From assembly GCA_023388205.1 (NCBI GenBank), contig JAEWGS010000029.1, forward strand, positions 1 through 24,428: 24,428 nt of DNA. The letters are read 5' to 3'. Below the pieces are notes generated by a model that did no database searches, was not told the origin of the DNA, and saw nothing but the letters and a program-made list of their open reading frames with translations. This document shows positions 6,717 through 14,961 of this stretch, piece after piece (within the stretch, counting starts at the first letter, position 1; each line of letters opens with the position of its first letter). The position numbers and the translations under genes were made by a program. The stretch comes from Bacillota bacterium. Lineage in GTDB: Bacteria; Bacillota; Clostridia; Saccharofermentanales; Fastidiosipilaceae.

Positions 6717-8792
6717 ATGGATCATTTCGAATTAGTTAGTCCTTTTCAGCCGATGGGGGATCAACCTCAGGCGATCAAGCATCTTGTGCAGGGGATTAAG
6801 CAGGGCGATGACGGTCAAATCTTGCTCGGTGTGACAGGCTCAGGAAAGACGTTCACAATGGCGAATGTCATTGCAGAGCTTAATCGGCCGACACTCATCA
6901 TCGCGCACAACAAGACTTTGGCGGGGCAACTTTGCGCAGAATTCAAAGCGTTTTTTCCGCATAACGCGGTGGAATATTTCATTTCCTATTACGATTACTA
7001 TCAGCCTGAGGCCTATATTCCGGGTTCAGATACCTATATTGAAAAAGATGCAGCGATCAATGATGAGATTGATCGAATGCGTCACAGTGCGACGGCCAGT
7101 TTGATTGAGCGCCGAGATGTTATTGTTGTCGCAAGTGTGTCTTGTATTTATGGTTTGGGTGCTCCCTCGACCTATAAAGAACTGATGGTGCACCTGCGTC
7201 CGGGGCAAGTCTTGTCGCGGGATGCTTTGCTTGAGCAACTCGTTAAAATTCAATATCTCAGAAATGATTATGAGCGTAAGCGCGGGACCTTTGCCGTGAA
7301 AGGAGATACCGTGGATATTTACCCGTCAAACTATGATCGGGTGTTCGTGCGCGTGTCTTTTTTTGGTGATGAGATTGAAAGTTTGCAAGAGTATGATTGC
7401 TTAAACCATCGGCTGCGCGCGACTCGATCTTACGTGGGAATTACCCCGGCCTCTCACTATGCGAGCACGGATGAAAAGACCCTCAAGGCGCTGCGCTCGA
7501 TTGAAGAAGAACTCGATGCTCGACTTAAGCTGCTTCAAGCGGAGGGAAAGTTGGTCGAAGCTTATCGCCTAGAACAAAGAACGCGTTACGATTTAGAGCT
7601 GCTGCGCGAAACGGGCTTTTGCAAAGGCATTGAGAACTATTCAAGACATTTGGATGGCCGTCAGCCAGGTCAGGCGCCTTACACTTTGTTGGACTTTTTC
7701 CCGAATGATTATTTGCTCATGATTGATGAAAGCCATGTGACCGTACCTCAACTAGGCGCGATGTATCAGGGCGATCGATCGCGTAAACGCTCACTGATTG
7801 ATTTTGGCTTTCGCTTGCCTTCGGCCTATGACAATCGTCCTTTGAATTTCGAAGAGTTTGAGCAGCGCATGGGACAGACGATTTTCGTGAGTGCGACGCC
7901 GAGCACGTATGAAAAAGAACATGCGACATCGACCGTGGAGCAAGTGATTCGCCCGACGGGTCTTTTGGACCCCGAGGTGGAGATCCATTCAACTGAAGGT
8001 CAGATTGATTATTTGCTCGAACAGATTCACCAGCGGATTCAAAGGGATGAGCGAACCTTGGTCTTGACCTTGACGAAAAAGAGCGCTGAACAAGTCGCGG
8101 AATTCTTGGCGGGGCATGATATCAAAGTCAGCTACTTGCATTCGGACATTAAGAATGAAGAACGTCTAGAGATTTTACGTAAACTACGCGCTGGATCGAT
8201 CGACGTCATCGTTGGGATTAACTTGCTGCGCGAGGGAATCGACTTGCCGGAGGTTTCTTTGATTGCCATCTTTGATGCAGATAAAGAGGGCTTCTTGCGT
8301 TCGACGACGAGTCTGATCCAAACCATGGGGCGAGCGGCGCGAAATGTACACGGGCATGTCCTATTGTTTGCTGATGAGATTACAGATTCGATGTATCGGG
8401 CGATTGAAGAGACCAATCGACGCCGCGTCATTCAGGCCGCTTATAACGAAGCGCATGGTCTGGTGCCACATACAGTCAAAAAGGAAATTAGAGAGAGCCT
8501 CGATACCTTGCTTGAAGAAAGCGGCGCTGCCTCATCGAAGACAAAGAGAAAAGGTCGCACAACAAGTCAAGGGAGGACAAAGCGAGCGGGTGAATTGGCG
8601 CTCTTTGATGAAGGTTTGGGCACAGGACTCAATGAAGCTTCGACGATTCGAAAAATGGGAGCGGCGGAGCGCTTGCGACTCGCGGATCACTTGGAGCGCA
8701 AAATGAACGAAGCGGCGGCGAATTTGGATTTCGAGCGCGCCGCTGAGTTGCGGGATTTGATGATGATTGCAAGAGAAGAACTCGAAGCTTAA
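6717..8792 (+). CDS. uvrB: UvrABC excision nuclease subunit B
   Basis: 691 residues; AAGAGG (6704-6709) precedes the ATG by 7 nt. UvrB verifies DNA damage handed over by UvrA and recruits UvrC for nucleotide excision repair. Walker A GVTGSGKT is at 38-45, the damage-probing beta-hairpin YYDYYQPEAYIP at 91-102 and the helicase motif II DESH at 337-340. Helicase motifs GINLLREGIDLPE and QTMGRAARN lie in the second half. A C-terminal UVR domain (about 654-690) mediates contacts with UvrA and UvrC. It is slightly longer than usual because of a basic, low-complexity linker near 600-630. It seems to be a single-gene unit; no uvrA or uvrC lies beside it. Confidence 0.97.
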   Translation: MDHFELVSPFQPMGDQPQAIKHLVQGIKQGDDGQILLGVTGSGKTFTMANVIAELNRPTLIIAHNKTLAGQLCAEFKAFFPHNAVEYFISYYDYYQPEAYIPGSDTYIEKDAAINDEIDRMRHSATASLIERRDVIVVASVSCIYGLGAPSTYKELMVHLRPGQVLSRDALLEQLVKIQYLRNDYERKRGTFAVKGDTVDIYPSNYDRVFVRVSFFGDEIESLQEYDCLNHRLRATRSYVGITPASHYASTDEKTLKALRSIEEELDARLKLLQAEGKLVEAYRLEQRTRYDLELLRETGFCKGIENYSRHLDGRQPGQAPYTLLDFFPNDYLLMIDESHVTVPQLGAMYQGDRSRKRSLIDFGFRLPSAYDNRPLNFEEFEQRMGQTIFVSATPSTYEKEHATSTVEQVIRPTGLLDPEVEIHSTEGQIDYLLEQIHQRIQRDERTLVLTLTKKSAEQVAEFLAGHDIKVSYLHSDIKNEERLEILRKLRAGSIDVIVGINLLREGIDLPEVSLIAIFDADKEGFLRSTTSLIQTMGRAARNVHGHVLLFADEITDSMYRAIEETNRRRVIQAAYNEAHGLVPHTVKKEIRESLDTLLEESGAASSKTKRKGRTTSQGRTKRAGELALFDEGLGTGLNEASTIRKMGAAERLRLADHLERKMNEAAANLDFERAAELRDLMMIAREELEA

Positions 8793-8861
8793 ATTTTTCT
8801 GATCTATTCTTAATTTTGAGTTGAGAACGCTTGGTTTTTATGAGAATTGCTTAAAACAGTC

Positions 8862-8890
8862 TTGAAAAAGGGGTCGTGGATTGTTAATTT
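8862..8890 (+). promoter_or_regulatory. Probable sigma-A-type promoter of aphA (and pgcA-dnaE)
   Basis: TTGAAA (8862-8867) and TAATTT (8885-8890) are separated by exactly 17 bp in the 181-bp gap after uvrB. Start would be near 8897, giving a leader of about 77 nt. No other good promoter is seen before dnaE, so it may drive aphA, pgcA and dnaE together. No clear terminator for uvrB is seen in this gap. Confidence 0.45.
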
Positions 8891-8973
8891 AATAGGCAAT
8901 TTAGCGAAGCGTCTGAGTGTTCCTTTTGGATCAAGTCAAGCATGAGATGCTTTGTAGGAAATGGAGATATACC

Positions 8974-9726
8974 ATGAAAAAACACGCACTGACTTCAATG
9001 ACTTTAGCCTTGCTTTTGGCGGGCACGCTTCCAGCGACGCTGGCTCAGGCCGCAGGCCCCAAAGTGCCTTACACCAATGAAGGTTTTTACAGCAATGAAC
9101 CGACGCAAAAACCGGTGCATTTCGTTTCGGTCGAGCAAATTAAAGAGAGTCTCAAAGATCAGGGGCCGATCAATGTGAGCTTTGATATTGATGATACGCT
9201 GGTTCATTCTTCGGCTTATTTTCGTTACGGCATGGATCACTTCCAGATTCCAGGAGATGAACGCGGTGAAATTAGCTATCTGTTTAATCAAGAGTTCTGG
9301 GACTTTGTTGCTGAACAAGGTGACGAATTTTCGATTCCTAAGCAATCCGCTTATGATTTGATCCACATGCATCTGGAGCGCGGCGATCACATCTTCTTTA
9401 TCACGGGAAGAACGAAACACTCTAAAAATGAAAATGGTGTTTCGACGAAAACATCCAAGACCTTGCAGCGCTTTTTTGATCTGCCCGAAGAGGTTTTTAT
9501 TGATTACACGGCGGACACGCCTCAAGAGGGTTACGAGTATGATAAGAGCTACTACATTAAAAAGCACGATGTGAGTATCCACTATGGGGACAGTGATGAT
9601 GACATTCTCGCAGCGAGAGAGTGTGGCATTCGCGGGATTCGTGTACAACGTGCGTACAATTCTACGAACAAGCAAAAAATGAACGGTGGATATGACGAAG
9701 AAGTGCTGATCAATTCCGCTTGGTAA
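8974..9726 (+). CDS. aphA: Secreted class B (AphA-like) non-specific acid phosphatase, HAD superfamily
   Basis: 250 residues from ATG 8974, chosen for the GGAG ribosome binding site at 8963-8966 and because it begins a clear signal peptide (basic MKKH, hydrophobic core, AQA/QAA cleavage near 27). The upstream in-frame start at 8917 would bury that signal. HAD motifs: FDIDDT (nucleophile Asp71, acid/base Asp73), TGR (144-146) and GDSDDD (205-210). The stretches DEFSIPK, RGDHIFFITGR and the YNST..GG..EEVLINS ending match E. coli AphA along its length. AphA is an Mg-dependent tetrameric periplasmic enzyme that strips phosphate from nucleotides and small esters; here it would act outside the membrane. 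pgcA begins 14 bp after its stop, so the two are probably cotranscribed. The class is best known from Gammaproteobacteria, so transfer is possible. Confidence 0.93.
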   Translation: MKKHALTSMTLALLLAGTLPATLAQAAGPKVPYTNEGFYSNEPTQKPVHFVSVEQIKESLKDQGPINVSFDIDDTLVHSSAYFRYGMDHFQIPGDERGEISYLFNQEFWDFVAEQGDEFSIPKQSAYDLIHMHLERGDHIFFITGRTKHSKNENGVSTKTSKTLQRFFDLPEEVFIDYTADTPQEGYEYDKSYYIKKHDVSIHYGDSDDDILAARECGIRGIRVQRAYNSTNKQKMNGGYDEEVLINSAW

Positions 9727-9740
9727 GAGGAGACGTGGTC

Positions 9741-11477
9741 ATGGATTGTCTGAAGGAATATCAAATTTGGACGAGCGATCCTTACTTCGACGAGGCGACG
9801 CGAGCTGAACTTAAGAAAATCTCCGAGGATGAAAAAGAGATCAAAGAACGCTTTGGTCAACGGCTTCAATTTGGAACGGGTGGTTTGCGCGCAGAGCTTG
9901 GTGCGGGCACGAATCGCATGAATCGCTACACGGTCGCTTTGGCAACCGAAGGATTGGCGCGCTATGTTGAAAGCCTTGGTGAAGAGGCGAAGGCGCGGGG
10001 CATTGCCATTTCGCATGATTCGCGAAATGGATCGGTTGAATTTGCTGCAGTGACCGCGGGTGTTTTGGCCGCGCACGGGATTAAGGCCTATGTGACCGAT
10101 CGTTTGCGTCCGACACCGGAACTGTCTTTTGCGGTGCGTCACTTCCACTGTGTAGGCGGCGTCATGGTGACAGCCAGCCATAACCCAGCGAAATATAACG
10201 GTTACAAAGCCTATGGCGAAGACGGTGGGCAGATGCCTCCTGAAGCGGCAGATGTCGTCTTGCGCGAGATGGATCAGATTCAAGACTTCCGCAGCTTAAA
10301 GATCCTCAGTGAGGAAGAAGCGAAGGCGCAAGGCCTTTGGGTGTCTTTTGGTGAAGAGCTCGACGAAAAATATAACGACATGTTGATGGGACTTCGGATC
10401 AATCCCGAAATGATTCAAAAGCATTCGGACCTCAAGATCGTCTATACCCCCTTGCACGGTGCGGGCAATCTCCCCGTCCAAAAGGCACTCAAAACAGCAG
10501 GCTTCAAAGAAGTTTATGTGGTGCCTGAGCAGGAAGCCCCGAACGGCGATTTTCCGACGGTGACCTATCCGAATCCGGAAGAGCGCGCCGCTTTAGAAAT
10601 GGGGATTGAGCTCGCGGATAAAAAGGGTGCAGACTTGGTTTTGGCGACAGACCCTGACAGTGACCGTGCCGGTTTGGTGGTGCGCCGAAAGGACGGTTCT
10701 TGGCAGGTTCTAAATGGCAACCAAATTGGTTGCCTGCTCATGGAGTACATTCTCTCTGCCAAAGCTCAGCGCGGGCTTTTGCCCGAACAGTCTTTTTGCG
10801 CGACGACCATTGTATCGACACGCCTAGCGAAGCGAATTTGTCAGGCTTATGATGTCACTTTGTTTGAGGTCCTGACCGGATTCAAGTTTATCGGTGAACT
10901 CATCGATCGTTATGATGATCACGGCCCGATGCATTTCCAATTTGGATTTGAAGAGAGCTACGGCTATTTGACGGGAACTGATGTGAGAGACAAAGATGCG
11001 GTGGTTTCTTGCTTGCTCATTGCTGAGATGGCGGCGACAGCAAGAGAAGAAGGACAGACCCTAGCTGACCGCTTAGATGGACTCTTTGAGCGTTATGGCT
11101 ACGCCGCTGAGCAGACCATTTCGATGACGATTGAAGGACTTGACGGCATTGCTAAGATCAAAGGCGCCATGGCCAAATTGCGCGAAGAAGATACCCTAAA
11201 GGTGACGGCCTCACCGGTCAAAGCGCGTCGCGACTACTTGAATTCGCTGCGTCAAGATCGAGAGCAGGGCACAAGTTCTCGCTTGGAATTGCCTGTCTCA
11301 GATGTCTTGCTTTATGAATTGCAAGGCGACGACTGGTGTTGCATTCGTCCATCGGGCACAGAGCCGAAATTAAAGGTCTACTTTGCGGCCTATGACGATA
11401 GCCAGGCGAAAGCAAAAGCGCGTCTTGAGCAGATGCGTGATGAAGTGAAAGCTCAGATTCAGGAGTTATTGGCATGA
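9741..11477 (+). CDS. pgcA: Alpha-phosphoglucomutase / phosphohexomutase
   Basis: 578 residues. ATG 9741 is preferred over an in-frame TTG at 9720 because GAGGAGA (9727-9733) lies at the right distance. The enzyme interconverts glucose-1-P and glucose-6-P in the cytosol and so links glycolysis to UDP-glucose and surface glycans. Motifs in order: FGTGGLRAELGAG near the N-terminus, the phosphoserine loop TASHNP (144-149, Ser146), the metal loop DPDSDR (304-309) and the phosphate-binding RPSGTEPK (536-543). Length and motif spacing match Bacillus PgcA (about 580). Its stop overlaps the dnaE start by 4 nt (ATGA), so the two genes are translationally coupled. Phosphomannomutase or mixed specificity cannot be excluded. 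Confidence 0.93.
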   Translation: MDCLKEYQIWTSDPYFDEATRAELKKISEDEKEIKERFGQRLQFGTGGLRAELGAGTNRMNRYTVALATEGLARYVESLGEEAKARGIAISHDSRNGSVEFAAVTAGVLAAHGIKAYVTDRLRPTPELSFAVRHFHCVGGVMVTASHNPAKYNGYKAYGEDGGQMPPEAADVVLREMDQIQDFRSLKILSEEEAKAQGLWVSFGEELDEKYNDMLMGLRINPEMIQKHSDLKIVYTPLHGAGNLPVQKALKTAGFKEVYVVPEQEAPNGDFPTVTYPNPEERAALEMGIELADKKGADLVLATDPDSDRAGLVVRRKDGSWQVLNGNQIGCLLMEYILSAKAQRGLLPEQSFCATTIVSTRLAKRICQAYDVTLFEVLTGFKFIGELIDRYDDHGPMHFQFGFEESYGYLTGTDVRDKDAVVSCLLIAEMAATAREEGQTLADRLDGLFERYGYAAEQTISMTIEGLDGIAKIKGAMAKLREEDTLKVTASPVKARRDYLNSLRQDREQGTSSRLELPVSDVLLYELQGDDWCCIRPSGTEPKLKVYFAAYDDSQAKAKARLEQMRDEVKAQIQELLA

Positions 11478-14400
11478 GTGAAACACGGCAAAGCCCGAAG
11501 CAAGTGGATTTAAGCGGAAGTCGATTTGTCCACTTGCATGTGCACTCTGAGTATTCTTTGCTCGATGGGGCGATTCGCATCAAGGATTTGCCCCACCGGC
11601 TCAAAGAACTCGGCATGCAAGCTTGTGCGCTGACCGACCACGGTTCCATGTTTGGGACCGTGGATTTTTATCAGAGTATGTTGCAAGAGGGCATTAAGCC
11701 GATTATCGGTTGTGAGGTTTATGTTGCGCCCCATGGGGCTTTGAATAAATCTTCAGTGGAGGATCGAGAGCGTCATCATCTGCTCCTTTTAGCAGAGACG
11801 GATGAAGGCCTCAAAAATCTTTATCACATTGTGTCCAAGGCTTATGTCGACGGGTTTTATTTTAAGCCGCGCACGGATCATGAGACTTTGGCGAAGCATG
11901 CGAAAGGGCTGATTGCGACCTCCGCTTGCCTCGGCGGTGAAATTCCGCAGGCTTTGCTCAAGGGGCAAAGGGACGAGGCGCGCCGCCTCATTCTGAAACA
12001 TCAGAAAATCTTTGGCGCGAAAAATTTCTTCTTAGAATTGCAAGCGAATGGCATTCCTGAGCAGCGACAGGTCAATGCGCAACTGATTGAACTCGCGCGA
12101 GATTTGGATGTTCCTTTGGTGGCGACCAATGATGTGCACTATTTGCGTCCTGAAGATGCGAAAGTCCAAGATGTGCTCCTCTGCATGCAAACGGGTAAGA
12201 AACTCAGTGACCAGGATCGCATGCGCATGGAAACGGATGCTTTTTATCTCAAGTCTGAGGAAGAGATGATCGAGGCGTTCAAGCATGTCCCAGATGCGAT
12301 TCAAAACACCGTGGAAATTGCGCGGCGCTGTTCAGTAGAGATCCCTTTTGGCACTTTGTTTTTACCGACCTTTGATGTTCCAGCCCCTTTCGCGTCGCAT
12401 CGAGATTATTTGATGGATTTGGCTCAAAAGGGCCTCCAGCAAAGATTGGCTGATGGACAACCGAGGCGTTTTGACGTTTCAGCCTACCAAGAAAGGCTTC
12501 AAGAAGAGATCGCTGTTATCGACAAAATGGGGTACACCGATTACTACCTGATCGTGTGGGACTATATTCGTTTTGCCAAAGAACGCGGCATCATGGTCGG
12601 GCCTGGGCGCGGCTCAGGGGCGGCCTCTTTGGTTGCTTACAGTGTTGGGATCACCAATATTGATCCTTTGGAATATCAGCTACTCTTTGAACGTTTTTTG
12701 AATCCGGACCGTGTCAGCATGCCGGACTTTGATATTGACTTTTGCTATGAGAGGCGCCAGGAGGTCATTGACTATGTCGCGCAAAAATATGGGCGAGACC
12801 ACGTCTGTCAAGTTGTGACTTTTGGGACCTTGGCGGCGCGTGCGTGTGTGCGTGATGTGGCACGTGTGATGGATTTCCCTTATAGCGAAAGCGACCGTAT
12901 CGCGAAGATGATTCCAGCCGAATTGTCGATGACCTTGGACAAAGCTTTGAAACAAAATCCTGAGCTGGCAGAAGTCTATCAGAAGGACGAAAACGTCCAC
13001 GAACTCATTGATACCGCGCGCAAATTGGAAGGGATGCCTCGACATGCATCCACGCATGCGGCAGGCGTGATCATCGCGTCGAAGCCCTTGATGGATATTG
13101 CCCCCCTAGCGAGAAATGATGAAGCGATTGTTGTGCAATACACGAAAGAGCGCATTGAGCAGGTGGGTCTGCTTAAGTTCGATTTCTTAGGATTAAGGAC
13201 AATGACGGTGCTCCGTGACACAAGGGATTTGGTGCGCAAAAATCACGGCGTGGAGATTGATTTTGATCGGATGCCCTTGGACGAACCCGAGATCTACGAG
13301 ATGCTCTCAGAGGGAAAGACCAAGGCGGTCTTTCAGCTTGAATCTCCGGGGATGACCTCTTTTATCAAAGAACTTCGTCCTGAAAATTTGGAAGAAATCA
13401 TTGCAGGCGTATCCCTATATCGCCCCGGACCTATGGAACAAATTCCACGATATGTTGCCGGGAAGCACCATCCAGAGACGGTGCATTATGATCACCCCTT
13501 ACTTGAGCCGATTCTCAACGTGACGCACGGCTGTATTGTGTACCAGGAACAGGTGATGCAAATCGTCCGTGATTTGGCAGGCTTTTCCCTGGGGCAAGCG
13601 GATATTATTCGCCGCGCGATGAGCAAGAAGAAGCCTCAGGAGATGGCGAAATATGAAGAGATTTTTATTTTTGGTGGAACCGATCTCGAGGGGCGAGAGG
13701 TCCAAGGCGCGTTAAAAAATGGAGTGGACGAGACGACCGCGAGGCGCATTTTCGCAGAAGTGATGGCCTTTGCAGGTTATGCTTTTAATAAACCTCACGC
13801 GGCGGCGTATGCAGTTGTGGCGTATCAGACAGCCTGGCTGAAGTATCACTACCCAGTGGAGTTCATGGCGGCGATGCTCAATTCTTTCTTGGGTGACCTG
13901 AGTCATGCATCCACTTATGTGCGTGCGGCAAGAGAGATGGGGATTGAAGTTCTAGCTCCGGATGTGAATTTGTCGCGCGAACGCTTTTCGACGCATGAAG
14001 GGAAGATTGTCTTTGCTCTTGGCGCAGTGAAAAATGTAGGGATGAAGATCATGCACGATTTGGTGCTTGAACGGGAAACGCACGGTGTGTTTACGACCTT
14101 TGGGGACTTTTTGCGCCGCGCTTATGCCCTTGGCATTCGTATTCGTGTTGTGGAGTCTTTGATTTTGGCTTCAGCCCTAGATGGCTTTGGTATTGAACGC
14201 AGTCAAATGATTGGCGCCGCGAATCTGTATTTTAAGGAGCTGGCGAACAGCAAAGACCGAGTTTCCAACAATCAGATTGGTCTTTTTGACGCTTTTGCGA
14301 TTGAAGAACAGCCTTCGAATGAGCCCGTGATACCCGACCTTCCTGCCTACGACCAAAGACAGCGTTTGGAGCTTGAAAAAGAGGTGCTGGGCATTTATGT

Positions 14401-14869
14401 CACAGGTCACCCCCTCGATGACTATCGCAAACAACTTGAAAGCGGTTTTTATTTGTCATCCCGTCTGTTTGTCGCTAGAGAGCTTGATGAAGCCGGATCA
14501 GAAAATGGACGGACACACAGTGAGGAGTTGCAAAATATCATTGATCGAGGCGAAGTGGTTTATATGGCGGGCATGATTTTGTCGCGCAAAAGCCGCCTCA
14601 CGCGGAACAATGAAATGATGTGTATTCTGACGGTGGAGGACCTCGAAGGAACCTTTGATGTTTTGGTGTTTTCGGATTTACTCAAACGTGTGCAAAAGAT
14701 TTTGATCGAAGGCAGGGTGATTGCCCTCAAAGGCCGCATCACCCAGCGTGGGGATTTCGCACCGACCTTTAGCGCACAGGACATTCGAAGCATGGAAACA
14801 GATGAAGCGCATGCAGCTAGGCGAAAACTCGCCGCAGAGAAACGGCGCAAAGAATCTGATTTGTTATAA
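11474..14869 (+). CDS. dnaE: DNA polymerase III alpha subunit, DnaE type
   Basis: 1131 residues, overlapping pgcA by 4 nt with AGGAG at 11461-11465. Family C replicative polymerase. The N-terminal PHP domain starts with FVHLHVHSEYSLLDGA (18-33). The palm carries PDFDIDF (catalytic Asp418 and Asp420) and KFDFLGLRTMT (third catalytic Asp570). GPGRGSGAAS, THAAGVIIAS and YRPGPMEQIPRY are also typical. A tandem HhH region follows, and an OB-fold lies around 1029-1095. This is the DnaE form, without the built-in exonuclease of PolC. In organisms with PolC, DnaE extends primers; in those without, it is the main replicase. The window cannot tell which applies here. A perfect extended -10 for the next gene overlaps its stop codon. 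Confidence 0.97.
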   Translation: MSETRQSPKQVDLSGSRFVHLHVHSEYSLLDGAIRIKDLPHRLKELGMQACALTDHGSMFGTVDFYQSMLQEGIKPIIGCEVYVAPHGALNKSSVEDRERHHLLLLAETDEGLKNLYHIVSKAYVDGFYFKPRTDHETLAKHAKGLIATSACLGGEIPQALLKGQRDEARRLILKHQKIFGAKNFFLELQANGIPEQRQVNAQLIELARDLDVPLVATNDVHYLRPEDAKVQDVLLCMQTGKKLSDQDRMRMETDAFYLKSEEEMIEAFKHVPDAIQNTVEIARRCSVEIPFGTLFLPTFDVPAPFASHRDYLMDLAQKGLQQRLADGQPRRFDVSAYQERLQEEIAVIDKMGYTDYYLIVWDYIRFAKERGIMVGPGRGSGAASLVAYSVGITNIDPLEYQLLFERFLNPDRVSMPDFDIDFCYERRQEVIDYVAQKYGRDHVCQVVTFGTLAARACVRDVARVMDFPYSESDRIAKMIPAELSMTLDKALKQNPELAEVYQKDENVHELIDTARKLEGMPRHASTHAAGVIIASKPLMDIAPLARNDEAIVVQYTKERIEQVGLLKFDFLGLRTMTVLRDTRDLVRKNHGVEIDFDRMPLDEPEIYEMLSEGKTKAVFQLESPGMTSFIKELRPENLEEIIAGVSLYRPGPMEQIPRYVAGKHHPETVHYDHPLLEPILNVTHGCIVYQEQVMQIVRDLAGFSLGQADIIRRAMSKKKPQEMAKYEEIFIFGGTDLEGREVQGALKNGVDETTARRIFAEVMAFAGYAFNKPHAAAYAVVAYQTAWLKYHYPVEFMAAMLNSFLGDLSHASTYVRAAREMGIEVLAPDVNLSRERFSTHEGKIVFALGAVKNVGMKIMHDLVLERETHGVFTTFGDFLRRAYALGIRIRVVESLILASALDGFGIERSQMIGAANLYFKELANSKDRVSNNQIGLFDAFAIEEQPSNEPVIPDLPAYDQRQRLELEKEVLGIYVTGHPLDDYRKQLESGFYLSSRLFVARELDEAGSENGRTHSEELQNIIDRGEVVYMAGMILSRKSRLTRNNEMMCILTVEDLEGTFDVLVFSDLLKRVQKILIEGRVIALKGRITQRGDFAPTFSAQDIRSMETDEAHAARRKLAAEKRRKESDLL

Positions 14870-14870
14870 T
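14862..14870 (+). promoter_or_regulatory. Perfect extended -10 element (TGTTATAAT), promoter of pfkA
   Basis: TGTTATAAT matches TGnTATAAT exactly and contains the dnaE TAA stop (14867-14869). No -35 hexamer is evident 17 bp upstream (14842-14847), as is common for extended -10 promoters. Transcription would start at about 14877, directly at the foot of the leader hairpin. Confidence 0.55.
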
Positions 14871-14877
14871 TTTATCT

Positions 14878-14918
14878 TGTGCGATGATTGCGATGATGAT
14901 TGCAATGATCATGGCACA
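14878..14918 (+). other. Hairpin at the predicted 5' end of the pfkA transcript
   Basis: TGTGC (14878-14882) pairs with GCACA (14914-14918). Inside, GATGATTGC (14883-14891) pairs with GCAATGATC (14902-14910) apart from one G-G mismatch and a 3-nt bulge, giving about 13 pairs and a 10-nt loop. An A-run follows rather than a T-run, so it is not a terminator for the + strand. The sequence is rich in GATGATT repeats. It may protect the mRNA end or regulate translation; the role is unknown. Confidence 0.4.
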
Positions 14919-14961
14919 AAAAAAACAAATCACTCGCCCTTAGGGCCGAGGAGGCAAACAC

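Noticed and set aside
8961..8976. GGAGATATACCATG before aphA is identical to the leader used in common T7 expression vectors
   Set aside because: The match is short, the flanking bases do not continue the vector leader, and the surrounding sequence is ordinary genomic context; coincidence is the simplest explanation.
9004..10283. Two long - strand open frames opposite aphA and pgcA
   Set aside because: They oppose well-conserved genes and show no recognisable domain or ribosome binding site.
14878..14918. Hairpin after dnaE considered as a terminator
   Set aside because: On the + strand it is followed by A, not T, and the pfkA promoter lies just before it; a leader structure fits better.
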